A DNA stretch of 64,000 nucleotides from Streptomyces sp. TRM68367 (GTDB lineage Bacteria; Actinomycetota; Actinomycetes; Streptomycetales; Streptomycetaceae): positions 62,001 to 126,000 of the forward strand of contig NZ_JACTVI010000007.1 in the NCBI RefSeq assembly GCF_014495685.1. Reading direction: 5' to 3'. Below, in pieces: positions 17,395 through 26,838 of the stretch. The notes under the pieces were generated by a model, which saw only the letters and a list, made by a program, of their open reading frames with translations, made no database searches and had not been told where the DNA came from. The translations under genes and the position numbers were made by a program. Every line of letters begins with the position of its first letter. Position 1 is the stretch's first letter.

Positions 17395-17553
17395 CATCCT
17401 TTCCGCATCCACTGGCGCCCCGGGTCCCCGCCAGCCGTCTCGTCAAACATCGTGCGGCACAACCACCTCCCCTGACGGGCTGACATCAGGGCGTGGCGCG
17501 GTCCGGCAGGCCGGTGGGCGCCGGTAGCGTCGCGGCGGTCCGGGAGGAGGACG

Positions 17554-19215
17554 ATGACGCACCCGCCACAGCTCGCCGGGGCCGCCGGACCCCGTGGCCG
17601 TGAGCGCTCGCTCGGTTCCACGATGCTGCGCTGGGCCACGACGACCGATCACAAGGTGATCGGCCGGCTGTACATGGTGACCGCCTTCGGGTTCTTCCTG
17701 CTGGGAGGTCTGCTGGCGCTGGCCATACGGGCCGAACTGGCCCGCCCGGGGCTGCAGTTCGTGCACGAGCACACCTACAACCAGCTGCTCACGATCCACG
17801 GCACCGTCATGATGCTGCTGTTCGCGACGCCGATGTTCGCCGGCTTCGCGAACGCGATCATGCCGTTGCAGATCGGCGCCCCGGACGTGGCCTTCCCCCG
17901 CCTGAACGCCCTGTCGTACTGGATGTACCTGTTCGGCGGGCTGATGGTCGTGGCCGGGTTCGTGGTGCCCGGCGGTGCGGCGGCCTTCGGCTGGTTCGCG
18001 TACGCCCCGCTCAACAGCGCCAATCACTCCCCCGGCGCGGGCGCCGACCTGTGGGTGATGGGCCAGGTCGTGACGGGTGTGTCGACCACCCTGGGCGCGG
18101 TGAACTTCATCGCCACGATCATGTGCCTGCGCGCGCCGGGCATGACCATGTTCCGGATGCCGCTGTTCACCTGGAACGTGCTGTTCACCTCGATCCTGAT
18201 CCTGCCCGCGTTCCCCGTGCTCACCGCCGCCCTGCTCGCCCTGGAGGCGGACCGCAAGTTCGGCGCGCACATCTTCGACGCGACGAACGGCGGGGCGCTG
18301 CTGTGGCAGCACCTGTTCTGGTTCTTCGGGCATCCCGAGGTGTACATCGTGGCGCTGCCGTTCTTCGGGGTGATCTCGGAGATCATCCCGGTGTTCGCCC
18401 GCAAGCCGCTGTTCGGCTATCTGCCCCTGATCGGCGCCACGATCGTCATCACCATGCTGTCGGCGGTGGTGTGGGCGCACCACATGTTCGCCACCGGCGC
18501 GGTGCTGCTGCCGTTCTTCTCGCTGATGTCGTTCCTGATCGCCGTGCCGACCGGAATCAAGTTCTTCGCGTGGATCGGCACCATGCGGCACGGTGCGCTG
18601 TCGTTCGAGACACCCATGCTGTGGGCCTGCGGCTTCCTGGTGACGTTCCTGCTGGGCGGTCTGAGCGGGGTGCTCATCGCCTCGCCGCCGCTGGACTTCC
18701 ACCTGACCGACTCGTACTTCATCGTGGCCCATCTGCACTACGTGCTGTTCGGGACCGTCGTGTTCGCGATGTTCGCCGGGTTCTACTTCTGGTGGCCCAA
18801 GTTCAGCGGCCGGATGCTGGACGAGCGGCTCGGGAAGCTCCACTTCTGGCTGCTGTTCCCGGGCTTCCAGCTGACGTTCCTGGTGCAGCACTGGCTCGGC
18901 GAGGAGGGGATGCCCCGGCGGTACGCCGACTACCTGGCCGCCGACGGCTTCACCCTGCTCAACACCCTGTCGTCGCTGGGGGCGTTCCTGCTGGGCGTGT
19001 CCACGCTGCCGTTCCTGTACAACGTGTGGCGCACCGCCCGGTACGCGCCGCGAGTCACCGTCGACGACCCGTGGGGGTACGGGCGTTCCCTGGAGTGGGC
19101 CTCCTCCTGCCCGCCGCCGCGGCACAACTTCACGGCGCTGCCCCGGGTGCGCTCGGAGTCGCCCGCGTTCGACCTGCGCCACCCGGAAGTCGGCAGGCGG
19201 GAGCGCGTGCGATGA
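17554..19215 (+). CDS. ctaD: Cytochrome c oxidase subunit I (aa3-type), probable secondary copy
   Basis: The product is 553 aa with 12 predicted membrane helices. It is the catalytic subunit of aa3 oxidase. [10 protein letters not shown] opens the protein and [16 protein letters not shown] carries the haem a His. [13 protein letters not shown] carries the Cu-B His with the cross-linked Tyr, and [11 protein letters not shown] the two other Cu-B His residues. AHLHYVLFG carries the haem a3 and haem a ligands. The start ATG 17554 has GGAGGAGGACG directly upstream. It overlaps ctaF by 4 bases (ATGA). No ctaC or ctaE lies nearby, so this is probably a paralogue of the main ctaCDFE set and would need partner subunits from elsewhere. 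Confidence 0.95.
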   Translation: MTHPPQLAGAAGPRGRERSLGSTMLRWATTTDHKVIGRLYMVTAFGFFLLGGLLALAIRAELARPGLQFVHEHTYNQLLTIHGTVMMLLFATPMFAGFANAIMPLQIGAPDVAFPRLNALSYWMYLFGGLMVVAGFVVPGGAAAFGWFAYAPLNSANHSPGAGADLWVMGQVVTGVSTTLGAVNFIATIMCLRAPGMTMFRMPLFTWNVLFTSILILPAFPVLTAALLALEADRKFGAHIFDATNGGALLWQHLFWFFGHPEVYIVALPFFGVISEIIPVFARKPLFGYLPLIGATIVITMLSAVVWAHHMFATGAVLLPFFSLMSFLIAVPTGIKFFAWIGTMRHGALSFETPMLWACGFLVTFLLGGLSGVLIASPPLDFHLTDSYFIVAHLHYVLFGTVVFAMFAGFYFWWPKFSGRMLDERLGKLHFWLLFPGFQLTFLVQHWLGEEGMPRRYADYLAADGFTLLNTLSSLGAFLLGVSTLPFLYNVWRTARYAPRVTVDDPWGYGRSLEWASSCPPPRHNFTALPRVRSESPAFDLRHPEVGRRERVR

Positions 19216-19604
19216 GGACGGAGGCGTTGCTGTTCGGCGGTGTGGCGCTGTTCTTCGCGGGCATCTCCGCCCTCTACGGCTGGTGGTCCGCCGAACCCGC
19301 CGGGACCACCGTGCTGGTGATCACCTTCCTGATGGCGGCTCTGGTGTCCTTCTTCGGCGCGGTGCAGTACCGGCGCAAGGGGAAGCGACCGCAGGACCGT
19401 CGCGATGCGGAAGTGGCCGACAGCGCAGGGCCGTTGGAGTTCTTCCCGGCCGGGAGTCCGTGGCCGGTGGTGACGGCGGCGGGGTTCGCGGTGGCCGCCA
19501 CGGGCGTGGTGTACGGGCTGTGGCTGTTCCTCATCGGTGCCGCGGTGCTGGCCCGCGGCGTTCTGGGGCTGGTGTTCCAGTTCGTGGACCGGGGGGAGGA
19601 CTGA
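19212..19604 (+). CDS. ctaF: Cytochrome c oxidase subunit IV (actinobacterial type)
   Basis: This small membrane protein has 130 aa and about four hydrophobic helices: [36 protein letters not shown], and a C-terminal pair from [17 protein letters not shown] to the end. A basic loop ([15 protein letters not shown]) separates them. This pattern matches the actinobacterial subunit IV, which has no catalytic role and stabilises the oxidase. ATG 19212 overlaps the ctaD stop, so it is translationally coupled. Its 3' end overlaps the convergent qcrB end by 74 bases. Confidence 0.92.
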   Translation: MRTEALLFGGVALFFAGISALYGWWSAEPAGTTVLVITFLMAALVSFFGAVQYRRKGKRPQDRRDAEVADSAGPLEFFPAGSPWPVVTAAGFAVAATGVVYGLWLFLIGAAVLARGVLGLVFQFVDRGED

Positions 19605-21066
19605 GCGGCGGTCCGGGTGCTCCCGGCCGCAGGTGCCCGACCGGGCGGTGTTCGGTCTCGTAGCCGCCCTCGACGGTCTGCCGTACGTCGCCGGTGGGCA
19701 CCCCCTCCCGGAGCCGTTCCCGTTCGGCGTGCAGCAGGGCGTGGCACAGCCGCCGGGTGAGCAGGAACGCGAGGACCGGCGCGACCACCAGGGAGATGCG
19801 CAGCACCCAGGTCAACGCGTTCACGGAGACCTCGAAGGCGTACGCGACCACGTCGTTGCCGCCGGCCAGCAGCAGGACGCCGTAGAAGGTGATACCGGCG
19901 ACGCCGAGGGCGGTGCGGACGGGGCGGTCGCGCGGGCGGTCGCACAGGTGCTGTTCGCGGTGCGACTCGCCGGTCAGGCGCTGCTCGGCGAAGGGGTACA
20001 GGTACAGCACGAGGAACATCAGGCCGGGCAGGACCACCGCGGGGAGCAGCACGTTCCACATCAGGGTGTGCCCGGCGATGGTCGTCTCCCACGGCGGTAC
20101 GAGGCGGAGCGCGCCCTCCAGGAAGCCGACGTACCAGTCGGGCTGGGAGCCGGTGGAGACCAGGTCGGGGCGGTAGGGGCCGTACGCCCACACAGGGTTG
20201 ATCTGGGCGATGCCGCCGAGCAGGGTGAGCAAGCCGAACACGATCAGGAACAGGCCGGTCGAGGTCGCCGTGAACCGCGGGAAGAACGTTCTGCCGACGG
20301 CGTTGTCCCGGGTGCGGCCGGGCCCGCGCCACTGGGTGTGCTTGAGATAGAAGACCAGGATCAGGTGCACGGTGACCAGGCCGAACAGCGCGCCGGGGAG
20401 CAGCAGGACGTGCAGGCTGAACAGCCGGGGGATGATGTCCTCGCCGGGGAACTCGGCACCGAAGGCGAACATGCTGACGTAGGTGCCGACGACGGGCAGG
20501 GACAGCATGATGCCCTGGGCGATGCGCAGTCCGGTGCCGGACAGCAGGTCGTCGGGCAGGGAGTAGCCCGCGAAGCCCTCCGCGAGGGCGAGCGCGAACA
20601 GGGTGACCCCGATGATCCAGTTGACCTCCCGGGGGCGGCGGAAGGCGCCGGTGAAGAAGATCCGCAGCAGGTGCAGGCCGATGGCGCCGAGGAAGACGAG
20701 CGCCGCCCAGTGGTGCACCTGCCGCATGAGCAGCCCGCCGCGCACGTCGAAGCTGATGCGCAGGGTGGAGTCGAACGCGGCCGACATGCGTTCGCCGCGC
20801 AGCGGCACGTACCGGCCGTCGTAGACGACCTCGGACATGTCCGGTTCGAAGAAGAAGGTCAGCCACACTCCGGTCAGGAGCAGGACGAGCAGGCTGTAGA
20901 GGGCCAGTTCGCCGAGCAGGAACGACCAGTGGTCGGGGAACGCCTTGCGGGTCAGTCCCCCGCCCTCGTACACCGGCAGCCGGGCGTCGGCGGCATCGGC
21001 GAGCCGGACCCCACGCGACTGCCCGGCCGTCCTGGCCGCACGGCCCTTCCGCTCCCGCCGCTTCAC
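19531..21066 (-). CDS. qcrB: Cytochrome bc1 complex cytochrome b subunit (secondary copy)
   Basis: The product is 511 aa and a full-length cytochrome b. It holds both b haems and passes electrons from menaquinol. The helix B ligands lie in LLMRQVHHWAALVFLGAIGLH and the helix D ligands in LFSLHVLLLPGALFGLVTVH. The Qo-site region is altered relative to the classic PEWY; the comparable stretch here reads QPDWYVGFLEG. The GTG start at 21066 has GGGAGG upstream. No qcrA or qcrC is adjacent, so the copy is orphaned, like ctaD-ctaF, with which it converges and overlaps by 74 bases. The C-terminal tail is Pro-rich and unusual. Confidence 0.93.
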   Translation of the reverse strand: MKRRERKGRAARTAGQSRGVRLADAADARLPVYEGGGLTRKAFPDHWSFLLGELALYSLLVLLLTGVWLTFFFEPDMSEVVYDGRYVPLRGERMSAAFDSTLRISFDVRGGLLMRQVHHWAALVFLGAIGLHLLRIFFTGAFRRPREVNWIIGVTLFALALAEGFAGYSLPDDLLSGTGLRIAQGIMLSLPVVGTYVSMFAFGAEFPGEDIIPRLFSLHVLLLPGALFGLVTVHLILVFYLKHTQWRGPGRTRDNAVGRTFFPRFTATSTGLFLIVFGLLTLLGGIAQINPVWAYGPYRPDLVSTGSQPDWYVGFLEGALRLVPPWETTIAGHTLMWNVLLPAVVLPGLMFLVLYLYPFAEQRLTGESHREQHLCDRPRDRPVRTALGVAGITFYGVLLLAGGNDVVAYAFEVSVNALTWVLRISLVVAPVLAFLLTRRLCHALLHAERERLREGVPTGDVRQTVEGGYETEHRPVGHLRPGAPGPPLSPPPGPRTGTPAPERRGPAPRHR

Positions 21067-21091
21067 CCGGGCCTCCCGTCCCCGTCCGGTT

Positions 21092-21130
21092 CACCACGGG
21101 CGGCGCTTCCGGTGTGCGCCGCCCGTGGTG
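21092..21130. terminator. 15-bp-arm hairpin between the CBS gene and qcrB
   Basis: CACCACGGGCGGCGC and its exact complement flank a 9-nt loop, 26 bases before the qcrB start and after the CBS-protein gene on the same strand. It could terminate the CBS transcript or act as an attenuator in the qcrB leader. Confidence 0.65.
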
Positions 21131-21240
21131 TCCCTCCCCCGCCGGGTACGGCGCCGACCGCGTGGCGGTCGTGAAGCACCCGCCGGTCCCGCACACAGCA
21201 CCCGTTCGGGTGAGTGTGCGGCGGGGCGGGCGCGTGACGG

Positions 21241-21663
21241 TCAGGTGTTCGGGCGGGCGGCGCTGATGTCGCCGAGCGCCGACTTCGGGTCGCGTTCCAT
21301 GGCCATGTCGCCGATGGAGACGATGCCCACGGGGTGTTGTTCGTCGTCGACGACCGGGACGCGGCGTACGGCGTGCTCGCGCATCATCCGCACCGCGTTG
21401 TCCAGGTCCTCGTCGGGTCGTACGGTCACCAGGTCGTCGCTGAGCGCGCCGACCACGGTGGTCTGCTCCGGGTCGCCGCCCTCACAGACCGACCGGACCA
21501 CCAGGTCCCGGTCGGTGACCAGGCCGCGCAGTTCCTCGCCGTCCGTCACCAGGACGGCGCCGACGTCCTGGTCGCGCATCAGGCGGGCAACCGCGGCGAC
21601 GGATGCCTGCGGCTCGACGGACACCGGTGCGCCGGTCATGATGTCGCGCACGTGCTGGGCCAT
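21241..21663 (-). CDS. CBS-domain pair protein
   Basis: The product is 140 aa, made of two CBS domains (~residues 8-63 and 74-130). They are marked by VRDIMTGAPVSVEPQASVA, DVGAVLVTDGEELRGLVTDRDLV, then DDLVTVRPDEDLDNAVRMM and VRRVPVVDDEQHPVGIVSIGDM. Paired CBS domains bind adenine nucleotides and act as energy or stress sensors. The position upstream of qcrB on the same strand is suggestive, but a strong hairpin separates the two. Four 9-bp direct repeats lie just upstream of the start. Confidence 0.93.
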   Translation of the reverse strand: MAQHVRDIMTGAPVSVEPQASVAAVARLMRDQDVGAVLVTDGEELRGLVTDRDLVVRSVCEGGDPEQTTVVGALSDDLVTVRPDEDLDNAVRMMREHAVRRVPVVDDEQHPVGIVSIGDMAMERDPKSALGDISAARPNT

Positions 21664-21676
21664 GGGGTGCGCCCCC

Positions 21677-21712
21677 TTTCTCGGGTTTCTCGGGTTTCTC
21701 GGGTTTCTCGCG
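21677..21712. repeat. Four tandem 9-bp repeats (TTTCTCGGG) upstream of the CBS-protein gene
   Basis: Units start at 21677, 21686, 21695 and 21704; the last differs in one base. They lie 14-49 bases before the CBS-protein start, so on the minus strand they sit in the leader or promoter. They may be a slippage hot spot or stacked binding sites. Confidence 0.85.
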
Positions 21713-21920
21713 CCTTCGCGGTTCTGCGTCGTCCCCGGGTACCCGCCGTCGCGCCGCGGTCACCACGTGCGGGCGGAATCGAGCAGGCGGTCGCGTACGA
21801 GGGTGGCGGCCAGGACGGTGCGCAACAGGTTCAGGTCGGGCTGCATGACCGGGCCTTGGGTTCGATTTGCCTGACGGCGGCGGACTCATGGCCCGGTCAT
21901 GAGAATTCCTGTGACTGACG

Positions 21921-22601
21921 TTGACGACGGTATTGGAATCCGCAGGGTGCGCCCCACTAGCGTCGAGTCGTCGCCGCGCCGACGGATTAGCGGCAGCCTG
22001 GAGGACCTACGAGGCGTTCAAGGCCGTCGGCCACGAGATCGTCGTCGCCACTCCGGGCGGGGTCGTCCCTACCGTCGACCGGGCCTCGTTCGCGCCGGAG
22101 CTGAACGGCGGCCAGGAGAACGCCGACCGGATCGCCAAGGCGCTGGGTGCCTTCACCGAGCTGCGACAGCCGATCGCGCTGACCGACGTGAAACTGGAGG
22201 ACTACGCGGCCGTGTTCTACCCCGGCGGCCACGGACCGATGGAGGACCTCGCCGTCGACGCCGACTCCGGCCGGCTCCTCGCCCGCGTCCTGGAGGCCGG
22301 TACGCCGCTGGGCGTGGTGTGCCACGGCCCGGCGGCGCTGCTGGCCGCGGTCGGCGCCGACGGCGGCAATGTGTGCGCCGGGTACGAAGTGGCGGCGTTC
22401 ACCAATGCCGAGGAGATCCAGGGCGGCCTCGCGGAGAAGGCGCAGTGGCTGCTGGAGGACCGGCTCACCGAGGCCGGGGTGCGCGTGCGGGCCGGCGAGC
22501 CGTGGGCCCCGCACGTGGTCGTCGACCGCACGCTGGTGACCGGGCAGAACCCGGCGTCGGCGGCTCCGGTCGCCGAAGAGCTGCTGAAGAAGCTGGGCTG
22601 A
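21921..22601 (+). pseudogene. 5'-truncated DJ-1/PfpI-family protein (type 1 glutamine amidotransferase-like)
   Basis: From about residue 30 the frame is a good DJ-1/PfpI protein: YEAFKAVGHEIVVATPGG, AVFYPGGHGPMEDLA, the nucleophile elbow GVVCHGPAALL with Cys and His, and VTGQNPASAAPVAEELL at the C-terminus. The usual N-terminal strand and the conserved acidic residue that pairs with the Cys (a W-x-E-E segment before the first helix) are missing. In their place is unrelated Arg/Ser-rich sequence starting at a TTG (21921) with no ribosome-binding site. The gene most likely lost its 5' end by deletion. A short functional variant cannot be excluded. Relatives are chaperones, glyoxalases or peptidases. 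Confidence 0.65.
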
Positions 22602-22684
22602 GCACCGAGGCGCGAGGCGTGCTCGGCGTTTTAGCGCCACCCCGTTGGCGTCCTCGGCGTTCCCACGCCACCTCGGCAGCCTTC

Positions 22685-25129
22685 TCAGTGCCCCAGCGGC
22701 ACCTCGGCCCACACCTGCTTGCCCCCGCTGACCGGCACCGTCCCCCAGGTCGCCGACATCGACTCGACGAGCAGGATGCCGCGGCCGCCCGTGGCCTCCC
22801 AGCCGATGCTGGTGGGCTTGACGGGGGTGCGGGGCGAGGCGTCGGCGACCGCGACGCGCAGGCGCCCGTTGACGAGGGTGAGGTCCATGCGGACCCGGCC
22901 GTCGGTGTGCACCAGGGCGTTGGTGACGAGCTCGGAGACGACGAGGAGGACGGCGTCGAGGTTCCCGGTCACGCCCCAGGAGCGCAGGGTGCGCCGGGTG
23001 AAGCGGCGGGCGTGGCCGACCGCCTGGGGCACCCGCCACACCGTCCAGCTCTCGCGCAGCGGGCGCAGCGCCATCCCGTCGTAGCGCAGGAGCAGCAGGG
23101 CGACGTCGTCGCTGCGGCGGGCGTTGCCGAGCAGGGCGTCGGCGACGAGACCGAGGTGGGCGGGGTCGGCGGCGGCCAGTTCGCGGGCGAGGCGGTCCAT
23201 GCCGGCGTCGATGTCGGCCTCGACGGACTCCACGAGCCCGTCGGTGGCCAGCGCGATCACGGTGCCGGGCGGCAGCCGCAGCGGGCTCATCGGGAAGTCG
23301 GCTTGCGCGGCCACGCCGAGCGGCGGGCCGCCCTCGGCCTCCGCGATCTCCGTGCCGCCGTCCGGATACCGCAGCACTGGCGGCAGATGACCGGCGCGCA
23401 CGCACCACCCGAAGCCCTCCTCCAGGTCGATGTCGACGTAGACGCAGGTGGCGAACAGGTCGGTCTCCATGTCGGTGAGCAGACGGTTGGCGCGCGAGAC
23501 CACCACGTCCGGGGGGTGCCCCTCGACGGCGTAGGCGCGCAGGGCGGTGCGCATCTGGCCCATGAGGGTGGCGGCGCCCGCGCTGTGCCCCTGGACGTCG
23601 CCGATGACGAGGCCGACGTGGTTGCCGGGCAGCGGGATCACGTCGTACCAGTCGCCGCCCAGCTCCAGTCCGGCCGTGCTGGGCAGATAGCGGGCGACGG
23701 CGACCGCGCCGGGCAGCCGGGGCAGGCGGCGCGGCAGGAGCTGGCGCTGGAGCATGCCGACGAGTTCGTGTTCGGCGTCGAAGGCGCGGGCGCGCATCAG
23801 TGCCTGTCCGGCGAGACCGGCGGAGGCGGTGAGCAGGGCGCGTTCGTCGGGGCCGAAGTCGTGCGGGCTGTCCCAGCCGATCAGGCAGACGCCGGCCATG
23901 CGGCCCGCGGCGGGCAGCGGCAGTATGGCGAGGCCGCCGGGGCCGACATCGGTGAGGGCGGGTTCGAGGACGGTGCCGGCCGGCCAGATCCGGGCGCGGC
24001 CCTCGCGCAGCGCGGACGCGAGGGTCGGCATGGCGCGCATCGGTGCGTCGGGCCATTCGGTGCGCCACTCCGTGCGCCACAGCTCGGGCCAGTGCTCCGG
24101 TGCGGGCGGGTCGAGGACGGTGACGACGAGCCGGTCGTTCTCCAGCTCGGCCAGCGCGATCCGGTCGGCCCGCAGCGGCCCGCGCAGCGCGGTGACCACG
24201 GCCTGGCCGACGTCGCGGACGGTGACCGCGGTGGCCAGCGCGGCGGCCAGGCGCTGCACGCGGGCTACGTCGTTGACGGCGGGGCGCAGCGTGGAGGCGT
24301 CGACGACGGTGCCGACGAGGCGGGCCGGATGGCCCTCGCCGCCGGGCAGCAGGCGCCCGCGCAGCCGCAGCCACTTCGGCGGGCCGGCGGGCCGGAGCAC
24401 CCGGAACTCCAGTTCCCGGTCGCCGATGGACATGTGGTCGGCCTCCACCACCGACATCAGCGAGGGCAGATCCTCCGGCACGGTCAGTCCGAGCAGCGTC
24501 TCGACCTTGCCGTCGAACCCGTCCCGGTCCAGGCCGAACAGGCCCAGGATGGCGTCGCCGACCTCGACGCGGCCGGTGTCCATGGCGAGGCTGAACGCGT
24601 CCGGCGGCGGCTCCCCGCCCTCGACCGCCGCGGCCGGGGCCGGGTGGGCGACCGCGTCGGCGACGCGGTCCAGGCAGGCGCGGGCGTCGGTGCCGAACCC
24701 GTCGGGGTGCTCGCTCACCGCGAGCAGGCAGCCGCCGCCGTCGTCACCGGACACGGGCAGCGCCGCCAGATGGAAGTCCCGCCCGGCCACGCGCCGCGTC
24801 TGCGCACACTCGGCGAGTTCCTCCGGGCCGAGCCACACCGTCCGCCCTGCGCGGTGGGCGTCGGCCACCGGGGAGCGCCCGGCGACGGCGTAACTGTCGC
24901 GCAGCCCGTACAGGGTCCGGGGCACGCCGGCCCACTCGACCAGGCACAGCAGTTCGCCGCCCTCGCCGAGGGCGTAGACGGCAGCGAAGGAGGCGCCGGC
25001 GAAGACGAGGGCCTGCTCCAGGACCCGGCGCAGCCGTTCGGGCGAGTCCGCGTCGTCGGTGATCGTCTTGAGGGTGTCCTCGACACGCAGGGCCCTCGCT
25101 CTGCGTCCTGCGGCGCCCTCGTTGACCAC
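22685..25129 (-). CDS. GAF-PAS-GAF-SpoIIE phosphatase with C-terminal HATPase (anti-sigma type kinase) domain
   Basis: The product is ~814 aa. Layout by residue: GAF-like sensor ~15-150, PAS ~165-275, second GAF ~300-460, PP2C/SpoIIE phosphatase ~480-675, GHKL ATPase ~685-814. SpoIIE metal sites are LELGGDWYDVIPL, GLVIGDVQGHSAGAA, VIALATDGLVES and RRSDDVALLLL. The ATPase has VVSELVTNALVHT (N box) and GGRGILLV (G box). Such proteins both dephosphorylate STAS-type anti-sigma antagonists and phosphorylate them, so they control partner switching of sigma factors. The frame stays open far upstream, but that part is antisense to another gene, so GTG 25129 is chosen, although its ribosome site is weak. 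A STAS protein is encoded at 36560. Confidence 0.9.
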   Translation of the reverse strand: MVNEGAAGRRARALRVEDTLKTITDDADSPERLRRVLEQALVFAGASFAAVYALGEGGELLCLVEWAGVPRTLYGLRDSYAVAGRSPVADAHRAGRTVWLGPEELAECAQTRRVAGRDFHLAALPVSGDDGGGCLLAVSEHPDGFGTDARACLDRVADAVAHPAPAAAVEGGEPPPDAFSLAMDTGRVEVGDAILGLFGLDRDGFDGKVETLLGLTVPEDLPSLMSVVEADHMSIGDRELEFRVLRPAGPPKWLRLRGRLLPGGEGHPARLVGTVVDASTLRPAVNDVARVQRLAAALATAVTVRDVGQAVVTALRGPLRADRIALAELENDRLVVTVLDPPAPEHWPELWRTEWRTEWPDAPMRAMPTLASALREGRARIWPAGTVLEPALTDVGPGGLAILPLPAAGRMAGVCLIGWDSPHDFGPDERALLTASAGLAGQALMRARAFDAEHELVGMLQRQLLPRRLPRLPGAVAVARYLPSTAGLELGGDWYDVIPLPGNHVGLVIGDVQGHSAGAATLMGQMRTALRAYAVEGHPPDVVVSRANRLLTDMETDLFATCVYVDIDLEEGFGWCVRAGHLPPVLRYPDGGTEIAEAEGGPPLGVAAQADFPMSPLRLPPGTVIALATDGLVESVEADIDAGMDRLARELAAADPAHLGLVADALLGNARRSDDVALLLLRYDGMALRPLRESWTVWRVPQAVGHARRFTRRTLRSWGVTGNLDAVLLVVSELVTNALVHTDGRVRMDLTLVNGRLRVAVADASPRTPVKPTSIGWEATGGRGILLVESMSATWGTVPVSGGKQVWAEVPLGH

Positions 25130-25188
25130 GTCCGTTATTACAGCGCTTACGGGACACCCGCGCAGCCCCTGTGAGCGTTCCGTGACCC

Positions 25189-26485
25189 GGCGCGGTGTAC
25201 CTGCTCGCCGCCGACGAGCCGGTGCTTCAGATGGCGGTGATGGCGGGGCTGCCCCGGGCGTTCGCGGCGCCGTGGGAGCGGGTGGGGCTGCCCGCGCCGG
25301 TCCCGGTGGCCGAGGCGGTGCGGGAGCGGCGGCTGGTCTGGGTGGGCGGCGAGGAGGAGATGGCCCGCCGCTATCCGCGGATCGCCGTGGTGCTGCCGTA
25401 TCCCTTCGCGCTGGCCGCGCTGCCGATCGCGACCGAGTCCACGGTGTACGGCGCGGTGTTCGTGACCTGGCCCGGCTCGCATCCGCCGGAGCTGTCCGAC
25501 CGGGAGCGCGAGCATCTGATCGCCGCCTGCGGCCGGCTGGCGGTGCGCATGGAGCGGGCCGCCGAGGAGAGCCGTCCGGTGTACGCGGAGCCCGATCTGC
25601 TCGCCGGGTCGCCGCTGGGCGGGGCGGCGGGCACGCTCGGCACGGTGGAGGCGGCGCGTTTTGCTGGCCAGGCTGCCGTACGGGCTGTGCTCGCTCGATC
25701 TGCAGGGGCGGATCTGCTTCGTGAACGCCGCGGCGGCCGATCTGATGGGCGTACCGGTCAGCCGGCTGCTCGGCACGCAGTCGTGGGCGTCGGTGCCGTG
25801 GCTGAACGATCCGGTGTACGAGGACCGCTACCGGGCGGCGCTGATCAGCCAGCACACCGCATCGTTCGTGGCGCTGCGGCCGCCCGGGGACTGGCTGTCG
25901 TTCCGTATGTACCCGAGTACGACGGGGCTGAGCGTGCGGGTCACCCGGGCCCGGGCGGTGTCGGAGATGACCCGGGCTGCTCAGTGGCCCGGCGAGGCGC
26001 CGTCCCGGCTGGTCACCATCTCGCAGGTGCTGAGCCTGGCCGGGGCGCTCACCCAGGCGGTGGGGGTGCAGGACGTGGTGCGGCTGGTCGCGGACGAGGT
26101 CGTCCCGGCCGTGGGCGGCCAGGCGCTGGTCGTGCTCGGTTCGCAGGCGGGCCGGATGCGGGTGCTGGGGCACCACGGCTATCCGGACCCGCACGTCGTG
26201 CAGCGGTTCGACAGGCTGCCGCTGACCGATCAGACGCCGGGCACGCAGGTGCTGGGAACCGGGGTGCCCGCGTTCTTCGAGTCCCGCAGTCAGCTGGAGC
26301 ACCTCTATCCGGCGCTGCACACGACGCCCGACGGCTTCGAGGCCTGGGCCTACCTGCCGCTGATTGCCTCGGGCCGCCCGGTGGGGACGTGTGTGCTGTC
26401 GTAGGAAGGCGCCGACGCCGCGGATGAGGCGGAACGCCTGGACGACGTGGCGCTGCTGCTGCTCCGGGCCCGCCGGGAGGTCTGA
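25189..26485 (+). pseudogene. Broken GAF-PAS-GAF-SpoIIE phosphatase gene (5' loss, +1 insertion, large internal deletion)
   Basis: Three lesions are visible. First, the gene begins inside a GAF domain (YLLAADEPVLQMAVMAG) with no start. Second, the frame changes after GTVEAAR: removing one T from the run at 25659-25662 restores ARLLARLPYGLCSLDLQG and the PAS domain (CFVNAAAADLMG). Third, the second GAF stops after PVGTCVLS at 26402, yet the very end of a SpoIIE domain, DDVALLLLRARREV then TGA (26483), follows in another frame. Everything between mid-GAF and the last SpoIIE strand is gone. The parent was a homologue of the intact phosphatase next door, which diverges from it. Confidence 0.8.
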
Positions 26486-26551
26486 GCCGGAGCTTCCCGC
26501 GGGCCGGAATCAGGACGGCCCGGCCCTCCCGCCGGAGCTTCCCGCGGGCCG
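26486..26551. repeat. Direct repeat of 21 bp, two copies 45 bp apart
   Basis: Identical copies of a 21-bp unit beginning GCCGGAGCTTCCCGCGGG lie at 26486-26506 and 26531-26551, directly after the dead phosphatase gene. The 352 bases from 26486 to 26838 contain no gene; they hold this repeat and the hairpin at 26597-26651. Confidence 0.8.
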
Positions 26552-26596
26552 ATCCACCGCCGACCGGAATCGCGGTGAAGGCCGACAGTGGCTGTA

Positions 26597-26651
26597 AGGG
26601 GTCCTTGCACCATGAGCGCCCGACCCGGGCGGGCATAGTGCAAGGACCCCT
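26597..26651. repeat. 55-bp perfect-arm hairpin element
   Basis: AGGGGTCCTTGCAC (26597-26610) and its exact complement (26638-26651) form 14-bp arms. A second stem (GCCCG/CGGGC) lies inside. There is no adjacent T-run. It could be a terminator for the S1 protease gene, which ends 188 bases away on the minus strand, or a dispersed palindromic repeat. Confidence 0.6.
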
Positions 26652-26838
26652 GAGTGCCCAGGGCTTGGCAGCGACCGCGGGGCGATGGCACGCGGCCATC
26701 TGAGGCAAGTCCCCTCGGGCGGAGCCCGTGGTGGCTGCCCGTGCCGTGGGCGGAGGCACCGGCGGGTCCAGGTCAGCTACTGCCGGAGCCGCCGGTGCCC
26801 GTTCAGGTGGTCTGCGTCGCAGACCCGAGCCGTCCGGC

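Noticed and set aside
21677..21712. 9-bp repeats considered as a replication iteron or origin
   Set aside because: Only four units, no initiator gene nearby, and directly in the leader of a CBS-domain gene.
25130..26320. 1.2-kb upstream extension of the minus-strand SpoIIE phosphatase frame
   Set aside because: It is antisense to the broken phosphatase gene and encodes Arg/Pro/His-rich shadow sequence; the GAF domain starts only after 25129.
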